Assembly (NCBI GenBank): GCA_018969885.1
Contig: JAGWXN010000221.1
Coordinates: 1 to 5,592 of the forward strand
DNA length: 5,592 bases
Reading direction: 5' to 3'
Origin: Betaproteobacteria bacterium
Lineage (GTDB): Bacteria; Pseudomonadota; Gammaproteobacteria; Burkholderiales; Burkholderiaceae
A program made the translations under genes and the position numbers. Positions 1-5,592 of the stretch are shown here, in pieces. How positions within the stretch are numbered: position 1 is the first letter of the stretch; each line of letters starts with the position of its first letter. The notes under the pieces are model-generated. The model ran no database searches and was not told the origin of the DNA. It saw nothing but the letters and a program-made list of their open reading frames with translations.

Positions 1-953
1 TGGTGGGTCCGTTATCGGGCGGCGAAGGCATTGCGGTCAAGGATTATTCCAAAACCCAGCCCAACATGACCTTCATCAACGGTGGCTCCGGCGCGCAGGC
101 AACCACCCTGGTCAATCCCAGCCCGAACTTCTTCCGCTTCAACACTGAAGGCGCGCAGTGGATGGTGGGCCTCGGTAAAGCCGCGGTTGACAAGGGCTAC
201 AAGCGGGTAATGGTGATCGCCGAAGACTATGCGTTCCCTTACTCGCAGGTTCAGGGCTTCATGACCGAGTTCTGCAAGCTCGGCGGTCGGGTGCCAGTGA
301 AAGCCTGGGTCCCGCTGGGCGGTAAGGACTACTCGTCGGTGATTGCGCGTATTCCGAAAGATGTTGATGCACTGCTCGTCGTACTCGGTGGAGCCGACGC
401 CGTGAACTTCCTGAACCAGTATGAAGCGGCGGGCGGCGATAAACCGATGATGGGTGGCTCCATCACTGTGAGCCAGGACGTTCTCAACTATCGCGGCAAG
501 CGTCGCGACTCGCTGGTGGGAACGATCTCAGCCGGCCCCTACGCCGACAGCTTCGATGGTGCTGAATGGAAGGCCTTCGTGTCGGCCTACCAGAAGAACT
601 TTCCGGTGTCCGCCGGCGGCTATCCGAGCCCGAGCCTCTTCGCATTGGTGTATTACACCAATATGAAGGCGGCACTCGATGCGCTCGATGTGGTCAAGGG
701 CGATCTGTCGGGTGGTCAGGCGAAATACCGCGATGCGCTCTCAAACCTCGAACTCAAGATGCCCACCGGCACGGTGAAGCTTGATTCGAATCGTCAGGCC
801 ATCGGCACCACTTTCGTAACCGAAGTGGTGAAAGATGCTCAGGGCGCACTCACCACGCGCGTGCTGCGTAAGGTTGACAATGTCGATCAGCTGCTGGGAC
901 TGAAAAAGGAAGAGTTCCAGATCGGTTCGCGCGACGTGCCGAACTGCCCGTAA
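1..953 (+). CDS. Periplasmic substrate-binding protein of a Liv/HAAT-type ABC importer, 5' truncated
   Basis: This is the receptor that captures a small solute in the periplasm and delivers it to an ABC importer. The frame is open from the window edge (first whole codon at 3) to TAA at 951-953 and gives 316 residues. It begins inside the fold, at a GPLSGGEG segment typical of the ligand-binding loop of type I periplasmic binding proteins (Peripla_BP_6, LivJ-like). It continues through FINGGSGAQ, a second-lobe strand 'KRVMVIAEDYAFPYSQ', and a 'DALLVVLGGADAVNFLNQY' hinge region. Family members are usually about 380-420 residues, so some 80-100 residues, including the signal peptide, should lie upstream. 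The GTG at 3 is therefore an internal valine codon. The LivG-like ATPase gene follows after 33 nt, which supports the importer role. The ligand cannot be predicted: amino acids, amides, urea and aromatic acids are all handled by this family. Confidence 0.93.
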   Translation, partial: VGPLSGGEGIAVKDYSKTQPNMTFINGGSGAQATTLVNPSPNFFRFNTEGAQWMVGLGKAAVDKGYKRVMVIAEDYAFPYSQVQGFMTEFCKLGGRVPVKAWVPLGGKDYSSVIARIPKDVDALLVVLGGADAVNFLNQYEAAGGDKPMMGGSITVSQDVLNYRGKRRDSLVGTISAGPYADSFDGAEWKAFVSAYQKNFPVSAGGYPSPSLFALVYYTNMKAALDALDVVKGDLSGGQAKYRDALSNLELKMPTGTVKLDSNRQAIGTTFVTEVVKDAQGALTTRVLRKVDNVDQLLGLKKEEFQIGSRDVPNCP

Positions 954-986
954 ACCCCCAGTCGCCTGCAGCAGCTTCCTTCGCAC

Positions 987-1826
987 ATGACCTCCGCAGC
1001 CCGTCTACGTGCCTCGCCCGGTGGCCGCCCCTCGGGCGGCACCACCAGCGCGCGCTCACACTCGGGTAACGCGCCGATTGCTTCGTCTCACGCCCTGGTG
1101 CTCCAGAGTGTGAGCCGGGCGTTCGGCGCGCTGCGTGCGGTCGATGATGTATCACTCGAAGTTGCTGCAGGCGAGAAATATGCGGTACTCGGATCGAATG
1201 GCGCCGGCAAAACCACGCTGTTTAACACCATCACTGGCGATTTTCCGCCCACATCCGGACGGATCGAATTCTTCGGCGAAGACATCACACTGCTTAGCCC
1301 CCATGAACGTATTCGAAAGGGCCTGCGACGCACCTATCAGTCTTCGCTACTGTTTCGCGACCTCTCGGTTCGCGACAATCTCTTTCTGGCAGTACGTGGC
1401 GTAGCAAGCGGCCGCTTCAGCATATGGCGTCCGTCGGCCTCGCACCCCAGCCGACGCGCCACCGATGACCTGCTCGATCGCGTCCGGCTCACGCATATCG
1501 CCGACCAACCGGTGGCAAGCCTCGCACACGGCCAGCAACGCCAGCTCGAAATCGGCATGGCGCTGGCCGGGGCGCCGCGACTCATTTTGTTTGACGAGCC
1601 CGCAGCCGGCCTTTCGCCGGCCGAGCGGCGTGAACTCGTCCTCCTGCTCCAGTCGCTGCCCTCGCACATGAGCTTCATCATCATCGAGCACGACCTCGAT
1701 ATCGCACTCCGGGTGTCCGAGCGGGTCACCGTCATGCACAACGGTCGGGTGCTGCGCACAGGAACCCCGTCTGAAATCGAAAATGATGCACAGGTTCAGG
1801 CGATCTACATGGGAGGCCGTCACTGA
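987..1826 (+). CDS. LivG-like ABC transporter ATP-binding protein
   Basis: This is a cytoplasmic ATPase subunit that would power a branched-chain-amino-acid-type importer as a heterodimer with the LivF-like domain encoded next. The 279-residue product has all ABC motifs in order: Walker A GSNGAGKT (69-76), Q-loop Q118, signature LAHGQQRQLE (179-188, the GQQR form common in LivG), Walker B LILFDEP (199-205), and the switch histidine H235 in IIIEHD. The C-terminal VTVMHNGRVLRTGTP segment is also typical. The ABC fold starts near residue 37, so the first 36 or so residues are extra. They are rich in Ser, Gly, Ala and Arg, and they contain a perfect DNA hairpin at 1024-1040. The ATG at 987 has no clear Shine-Dalgarno sequence. 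GTG codons at 1098 and 1110 would give a conventional length but also lack one, so the start is uncertain. The stop overlaps the next start. ATPase identity is certain; the substrate is unknown. Confidence 0.95.
   Translation: MTSAARLRASPGGRPSGGTTSARSHSGNAPIASSHALVLQSVSRAFGALRAVDDVSLEVAAGEKYAVLGSNGAGKTTLFNTITGDFPPTSGRIEFFGEDITLLSPHERIRKGLRRTYQSSLLFRDLSVRDNLFLAVRGVASGRFSIWRPSASHPSRRATDDLLDRVRLTHIADQPVASLAHGQQRQLEIGMALAGAPRLILFDEPAAGLSPAERRELVLLLQSLPSHMSFIIIEHDLDIALRVSERVTVMHNGRVLRTGTPSEIENDAQVQAIYMGGRH
1811..1816 (+). promoter_or_regulatory. Ribosome binding site with TGATG overlap for the fused ATPase gene
   Basis: GGGAGG lies 9 nt before the ATG at 1826, inside the end of the preceding gene. 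The preceding TGA (1824-1826) shares its last base with this ATG. This arrangement strongly supports 1826 as the true start and suggests translational coupling, which would keep the two ATPase subunits near equal amounts. Confidence 0.8.
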
Positions 1827-4090
1827 TGGCCCAGAGCCGCCCTGACCTGTCTGCCGCTGGCCGAGGTGCGGCCGGCGCAACGCCGATTCTCGTGGTGGAA
1901 GGTCTTGATGTTCACTATGGACGTGCCCACGCCTTACAGGGCGTGAGCCTCACCATCGACCGTGGTGTCTTCGGCATTGTCGGTCGTAACGGCATGGGTA
2001 AGACAACGCTCTGCAATGCCATCACCGGTTTGGTACCGGCGAGAGGCAGCGTGCGGCTCGCAGGTCAGCCTATCCTGGGGCTACCGCCCCATCGCATCAC
2101 TCGCGCCGGAATCGCCTACGTACCGCAAGGGCGGCGCGTTTGGCCTTCCCTCACGGTCGATGAAACCTTGCGTCTGGTCGCCCGTCACCGCCGGGAGGTT
2201 GAACGGATCTACGCCATGTTCCCAAGGCTCGCTGAGCGAAAAGGTAACGGCGGATCGCAACTGTCCGGCGGCGAGCAGCAGATGTTGGCGATCGGACGCG
2301 CGCTTCTGCTTGAGCCACGATTGCTCGTCATGGACGAGCCCACCGAAGGGCTCGCGCCCGTCATTGTTGAGCAGGTGGCGCAGAGTCTCAGGGACCTGGC
2401 CCGTGAGGGTTCGATCTCGGTGCTACTGATCGAACAGAATCTGGGCGTCGCGATTGAGGTAGCTGACCATATCGGCGTGATGGTCAACGGGCGGCTCGCG
2501 CAGATCATGCCTGCGCCCCAACTCGCCGCCGATCGCGAATTACAGGAGCGGCTGCTGGGCGTGCGATCCAGTGTCGATGACGAGTCGGTCGCCGATCCGC
2601 AGCCGACCTCTGCGCCCGAATCCGTCGCTCAGGTTCAGGTGCTCACCGTGCGCCGCGCATACGGCGAAGCGACTCCTGCGCTCGATGCCATCGCACCGCG
2701 TGCCGGTCCGGGAGTCAATCGCTGGGGAACCGGCGCGGCGGGCGTGGTAACGCCGCCCTCTGGAACCGAACCGATCTCAGGCCCCCCGACTGTCCCGGTA
2801 AGGGCTATACCCGTCGCGGGGATGCCCTCCGATCGCCCAGGCGCGGTGTTTGACTTTCCAGTGTCCGTCACCAGCAGCCGCGCCGCGTATATCGCAGGCA
2901 CCTTCGACACCAAGGCGCGCGAGTTGTTCTTCATCAGACAGTGCCTGGAGAAGCTCGGCTTACGTGTTGTGACCGTCGATCTGTCAACGAGCGGCAAAAC
3001 TTCCACCGCCAGCGTTCACCCGCGCGAGGTCGCACGCCATCACCCAGAGGGCGAAAGCGCAGTGTTCAGCGGCGACCGGGGTGGCGCGGTCGCTGCGATG
3101 GCGACTGCCTTCGAACGCTTCGTGCTCACTCGACGTGACCTGGGCGGCATTATTTCTGCTGGGGGCTCAGGAGGTACCACGCTTGCAGCTGCTGGCATGC
3201 GTGCGTTGCCTGTGGGCGTACCCAAGGTTATGGTGTCCACCATGGCCAGCGGCGACACGCGCGCCTACGTCGGACCGAGCGACATCTGCATGATGTATTC
3301 GGTGACCGATGTGCAGGGCATCAACCAGATCAGCGAACGAGTGCTCGCCAATGCCGCGCACGCGCTCGCCGGCATGATCACGCATCCGCCCCTCACCTCG
3401 CAGGCCGAGCGCCCGGCCATCGGCCTCACCATGTTCGGCGTCACCACGCCCTGTGTGCAGGCGGTCACCCGGCTCCTCGGCGACAAGTATGACTGTCTGG
3501 TGTTTCATGCCACGGGCACGGGCGGGCAATCGATGGAAAAGCTCGCCGACTCCGATTTGCTTGCCGGCGTCCTTGATGTTTCCACCACCGAGATCGCCGA
3601 TGAAATCGCGGGCGGCATTCTATCCGCGGGACCGCACAGGCTCGATGTCTTCGCGCGCCGAACGCTTCCCTGGGTAGGGTCGTGCGGCGCGCTCGACATG
3701 GCCAACTTCGGCCCCTGGGAAAGTGTGCCAGAGCGCTTCAGAGGCCGCAGGCTCTACCGCCACAATCCGTCGGTCACACTCATGAGGACCACCAACGACG
3801 AATGCCGTGCGATCGGCGAATTTCTGGTTGGAAAAATCAATGCGATGCGCGGGCCGGTGCGTTTCCTCATCCCCGAGGGCGGCGTGTCGTCCATCGATAA
3901 GCCGGGCCAGCCCTTTCATGACCCAGACGCCGACCGGGTGCTATTCGAAACGATCGAGCGAGGCTTTCGAGCGGGTCCCGACCGGCAATTGCTACGCCTG
4001 CCCCACCACATCAATGATGAAGCGTTCGCGCAGGCGCTGGTCGACGCCTGGTATGACGCATCACGCCCAGCGCTCGCCCGCCGCGCCTGA
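1826..4090 (+). CDS. LivF-like ABC ATPase fused to a Tm-1-like (UPF0261) domain
   Basis: One uninterrupted 754-residue frame encodes two whole modules. Residues about 21-246 are a LivF-type ABC ATPase: Walker A GRNGMGKT (53-60), Q-loop Q101, signature LSGGEQQ (146-152), Walker B LLVMDEP (166-172), and IEQN (202-205) where Gln replaces the switch His, as is usual in LivF. Residues about 247-351 are a linker rich in Pro, Ala, Gly, Ser and Thr. Residues about 352-754 match the Tm-1-like/UPF0261 family (PF06792 as I recall it). Recognisable parts are GTFDTK (358-363), the glycine loop GGSGGTT (446-452), VMVSTMASGD (468-477), YVGPSDICMMYSVTD (481-495), VTTPCV (539-544), FHATGTGG (560-567), MRTTNDE (653-659) and IPEGGVSSID (682-691). 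UPF0261 domains bind nucleotide in Tm-1, but the bacterial reaction is unknown to me. The ATPase half should pair with the LivG-like subunit. Separate genes are the norm for both modules, so the fusion is the striking point. Identity of both halves is near certain; joint function is inferred. Confidence 0.94.
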   Translation: MAQSRPDLSAAGRGAAGATPILVVEGLDVHYGRAHALQGVSLTIDRGVFGIVGRNGMGKTTLCNAITGLVPARGSVRLAGQPILGLPPHRITRAGIAYVPQGRRVWPSLTVDETLRLVARHRREVERIYAMFPRLAERKGNGGSQLSGGEQQMLAIGRALLLEPRLLVMDEPTEGLAPVIVEQVAQSLRDLAREGSISVLLIEQNLGVAIEVADHIGVMVNGRLAQIMPAPQLAADRELQERLLGVRSSVDDESVADPQPTSAPESVAQVQVLTVRRAYGEATPALDAIAPRAGPGVNRWGTGAAGVVTPPSGTEPISGPPTVPVRAIPVAGMPSDRPGAVFDFPVSVTSSRAAYIAGTFDTKARELFFIRQCLEKLGLRVVTVDLSTSGKTSTASVHPREVARHHPEGESAVFSGDRGGAVAAMATAFERFVLTRRDLGGIISAGGSGGTTLAAAGMRALPVGVPKVMVSTMASGDTRAYVGPSDICMMYSVTDVQGINQISERVLANAAHALAGMITHPPLTSQAERPAIGLTMFGVTTPCVQAVTRLLGDKYDCLVFHATGTGGQSMEKLADSDLLAGVLDVSTTEIADEIAGGILSAGPHRLDVFARRTLPWVGSCGALDMANFGPWESVPERFRGRRLYRHNPSVTLMRTTNDECRAIGEFLVGKINAMRGPVRFLIPEGGVSSIDKPGQPFHDPDADRVLFETIERGFRAGPDRQLLRLPHHINDEAFAQALVDAWYDASRPALARRA

Positions 4091-4114
4091 GACCTGACCA
4101 CGAAGAGACTGCCG

Positions 4115-5020
4115 ATGCCCCGAATTGACCGCCGTACGATTCTCAAAAACTTACGCAAGAAACTCGCCCGCGGCGAACCGATCATAGGCGGTGGCGCAGG
4201 AACAGGCCTGTCCGCCAAGTGTGAGGAAGCGGGCGGGATCGATCTGATCGTGATCTATAACTCCGGGCGCTACCGGATGGCCGGGCGAGGCTCGCTTGCG
4301 GGCCTGCTGGCCTATGGCAACGCCAACGAAATCGTATGCGACATGGCGCGCGAAGTGCTCCCGGTGGTTCGCCATACACCAGTACTTGCCGGCGTGAACG
4401 GCACCGACCCCTTCATGATGACCGACTCGTTCCTGCGCCGACTGATCGACCTCGGTTTCTCAGGCGTACAGAATTTCCCGACCGTGGGCCTGATTGATGG
4501 CACCTTCAGAGCCAATCTCGAGGAAACCGGTATGGGCTACGGACTCGAGGTAAACATGATAGCGGCGGCGGTAAAGCTAGACCTGCTCACCACACCCTAT
4601 GTGTTCAACGATGACGAAGCGCGCGCGATGACCCGCGCCGGCGCCGATATCGTGGTCTGCCATATGGGTCTCACCACCGGCGGGGCAATTGGCGCCCACA
4701 CGGCGCTCAGTCTGGAGGACTGCATCGAGCCTATCAACCGATGGAGTGCAGCGGCCCGCACGATCCGAAAGGACGTATTGGTGCTCTGTCATGGCGGCCC
4801 GATTGCAACCCCTGCTGACGCACGCTTCATCCTGGACCACTGTCCGGGATGCGATGGCTTCTATGGCGCGAGTTCCATGGAACGCCTGCCCACCGAGGAA
4901 GCGCTCACCCGAACCACCCGCGAATTCACCGCCGTACGCAGGGCGACATCCGGCGCAGCGCCAGGCGGGCGCGAGTCTAGAAGCAGACGGGCGCAGCCCG
5001 CCCGCAAAAATAGCGTTTGA
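4115..5020 (+). CDS. TIM-barrel phosphoenolpyruvate-hydrolase-like family protein (Tm-1 C-terminal-domain homologue)
   Basis: This 301-residue protein is predicted to be soluble and cytoplasmic, with no signal peptide or membrane segment. It matches the TIM-barrel family annotated as PEP hydrolase-like (PF09370 as I recall it). Its segments are [11 protein letters not shown] (25-35), [18 protein letters not shown] (43-60), AGVNGTDPF (92-100), [13 protein letters not shown] (117-129), EETGMGY (136-142), CHMGLTTGG (182-190), LCHGGPIA (224-231) and [12 protein letters not shown] (248-259). The glycine- and His-rich loops at strand ends suggest a phosphate-type ligand site. In plant Tm-1 proteins this barrel is fused behind a UPF0261 domain; here it starts 24 nt after a gene ending in that domain, so the two products probably form a complex or act in sequence. 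A weak purine stretch, GAAGAGA (4102-4108), precedes the ATG. Residues 275-301 are a basic tail beyond the barrel whose DNA can fold into a long hairpin. Family assignment is strong, but 'PEP hydrolase' activity should not be assumed. Confidence 0.92.
   Translation: MPRIDRRTILKNLRKKLARGEPIIGGGAGTGLSAKCEEAGGIDLIVIYNSGRYRMAGRGSLAGLLAYGNANEIVCDMAREVLPVVRHTPVLAGVNGTDPFMMTDSFLRRLIDLGFSGVQNFPTVGLIDGTFRANLEETGMGYGLEVNMIAAAVKLDLLTTPYVFNDDEARAMTRAGADIVVCHMGLTTGGAIGAHTALSLEDCIEPINRWSAAARTIRKDVLVLCHGGPIATPADARFILDHCPGCDGFYGASSMERLPTEEALTRTTREFTAVRRATSGAAPGGRESRSRRAQPARKNSV
4964..5002 (+). repeat. Imperfect inverted repeat able to form a long hairpin upstream of the flotillin gene
   Basis: GGCGGGC (4964-4970) is the exact reverse complement of GCCCGCC (4996-5002). 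The pairing extends inward by three more pairs (4971-4973 with 4992-4994) around a bulged A4995. After a small internal loop, GTCT (4975-4978) pairs with AGAC (4985-4988) around a 6-nt loop. A competing short hairpin, CGGGC-GCA-GCCCG, occupies 4988-5000. The structure lies in the last codons of the TIM-barrel gene, 18 nt before the flotillin ribosome binding site. No T-run follows, so it is not an intrinsic terminator. It might affect mRNA stability or translation of the next gene, or be a by-product of GC-rich, Arg/Gly/Pro-rich coding. Confidence 0.5.
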
Positions 5021-5025
5021 GGAGA
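5019..5025 (+). promoter_or_regulatory. Ribosome binding site of the flotillin gene
   Basis: GAGGAGA overlaps the stop codon of the TIM-barrel gene. Its GGAG core (5021-5024) sits 8 nt before the ATG at 5033. This is the best-spaced Shine-Dalgarno sequence in the window and fixes the flotillin start. It suggests the flotillin is translated from the same transcript. Confidence 0.75.
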
Positions 5026-5032
5026 CACCATC

Positions 5033-5592
5033 ATGACCGGCGCTGAATTTGGCAGCTTTCTTTTGGGTCTGATCGTTGTCGCGATCATTATCGCGATTGC
5101 AGTCTGGCTGCTGCACTGGCTATACCTGCGAAGTTCCAAGGAACGGGCCTTCGTTCGCACTGGCCTGGGCGGGCAAAGGGTGGTGCTCGATGGTGGCGCC
5201 TTCGTCCTGCCTATCGTGCATGACGTCATTCCGGTGAATATGAATACTCTGCGACTTGAGGTGAGCCGCGGCCGCGACAAGGCGCTCATCACCAAAGACC
5301 GGATGCGAGTCGATGTGATCGCCGAGTTTTATGTCCGTGTGGCAGCGGCGCCCGAGGCAGTTGCAGCGGCGGCTCAGACGCTTGGCCTGCGCACGATGGA
5401 GCCGGAGCAACTCAAAGAACTGGTCGAAGGGAAATTTGTGGATGCGCTGCGTACCGCCGCTGCTGAAATGACGATGGAAGAGCTTCATGAGAAGCGCGGC
5501 ACGTATGTGAGGCGGGTGCGGGAAGCAGTGGCTGGCGATCTGACCAAGAATGGTCTCGAGCTTGAATCGGCATCGCTCACACAGCTGGACCA
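5033..5592 (+). CDS. Flotillin-like SPFH-domain membrane protein (YqiK type), 3' truncated
   Basis: The frame opens at ATG 5033, 12 nt after the previous stop, and runs off the window end with 186 whole codons and no stop. Residues 8-32 form one strongly hydrophobic membrane segment (SFLLGLIVVAIIIAIAVW and on). It is followed by the SPFH start SKERAFVRTGLGGQ (35-48), VVLDGGAFVLPIVHDVIPVNMNTL (50-73), ALITKDRMRVDVIAEFYVRV (84-103), then TLGLRTMEPEQLKELVEGKFVDALR and AAEMTMEELHEKR. These are hallmark stretches of bacterial flotillins of the YqiK group. Flotillins oligomerise on the inner membrane and organise membrane-protein microdomains. The family is usually about 500-700 residues, so the rest of SPFH and the coiled-coil region with its Glu/Ala repeats should lie downstream. 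YqiK-type flotillins often sit beside an NfeD/YqiJ-like gene; none is present upstream here, where a TIM-barrel gene takes that place. Confidence 0.93.
   Translation, partial: MTGAEFGSFLLGLIVVAIIIAIAVWLLHWLYLRSSKERAFVRTGLGGQRVVLDGGAFVLPIVHDVIPVNMNTLRLEVSRGRDKALITKDRMRVDVIAEFYVRVAAAPEAVAAAAQTLGLRTMEPEQLKELVEGKFVDALRTAAAEMTMEELHEKRGTYVRRVREAVAGDLTKNGLELESASLTQLD

Noticed and set aside
3..5. GTG at the window edge as the start of the binding-protein gene
   Set aside because: It lies within a conserved segment of the fold, and there is no signal peptide after it, so the real start is upstream of the window.
1024..1040. Perfect GC hairpin as a rho-independent terminator
   Set aside because: It is followed by ACCACCAGCG, not a T-run, and the operon continues immediately; it is kept only as a possible stem-loop in the finding on the LivG-like start.
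2435..2440. Missing switch histidine in the LivF-like ATPase (Gln204 in IEQN) as a sign of a dead enzyme
   Set aside because: A Gln at this place is the usual state of LivF-family ATPases, while the LivG-like partner keeps its His235.
1826..4090. Total length of about 750 residues, similar to plant Tm-1, as evidence of the same architecture
   Set aside because: Length is coincidental: in plant Tm-1 UPF0261 comes first and the barrel second, whereas here an ABC ATPase comes first and the barrel is a separate gene.
4577..5116. Long open frames on the minus strand, including 179 codons here and 177 codons at 1347-1880
   Set aside because: They lie opposite strongly conserved plus-strand genes, have arginine/serine/cysteine-rich products with no family resemblance, and are expected as shadows in GC-rich coding DNA.
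5120..5488. Minus-strand frame opposite the flotillin gene
   Set aside because: The plus strand here encodes unmistakable SPFH sequence, and the antisense product resembles nothing I recognise.
1..5592. Mobile element, phage, CRISPR or tRNA content
   Set aside because: No transposase or integrase frame, direct-repeat array, terminal inverted repeat pair or cloverleaf was visible, and gene spacing and base composition look uniform.

Overview
The window reads as one continuous plus-strand operon from a GC-rich (about 60 % by eye) Gram-negative bacterium, most likely a proteobacterium. That assignment rests on the branched-chain-amino-acid-type (HAAT/Liv) importer parts and on a YqiK-like flotillin. 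I see nothing that fixes the genus. All five genes point the same way with gaps of 33 nt or less or a short overlap. There is no intergenic stretch of 300 bases, no RNA gene, no mobile element, no CRISPR array, and no promoter or intrinsic terminator that I can support.

Layout: (1) 1-953, the 3' part of a periplasmic substrate-binding protein of the Leu/Ile/Val type, its start lying outside the window. (2) 987-1826, a LivG-like ABC ATPase with an unusual N-terminal extension. (3) 1826-4090, overlapping the previous stop as TGATG: an unusual single frame that joins a complete LivF-like ABC ATPase (residues about 21-246) through a linker of about 105 residues to a complete Tm-1-like/UPF0261 domain (residues about 352-754). 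(4) 4115-5020, a TIM-barrel protein of the phosphoenolpyruvate-hydrolase-like family, the partner domain of UPF0261 in plant Tm-1. (5) 5033 to the window end, the N-terminal third or so of a YqiK-type flotillin with one membrane anchor and an SPFH domain.

Taken together, the operon would supply a soluble receptor and both nucleotide-binding subunits of an importer; the membrane permeases are not in view. One ATPase is covalently tied to a UPF0261 domain. The TIM-barrel partner is encoded next, and then a membrane-scaffold flotillin. The two halves of a Tm-1-like protein are therefore present as neighbouring genes, with one half fused to a transporter ATPase. The domain identities are well supported by conserved motifs. 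The idea that uptake, a Tm-1-like activity on the imported compound or its nucleotide-linked product, and a flotillin membrane platform act together is inference. The substrate and the reaction cannot be read from the sequence.
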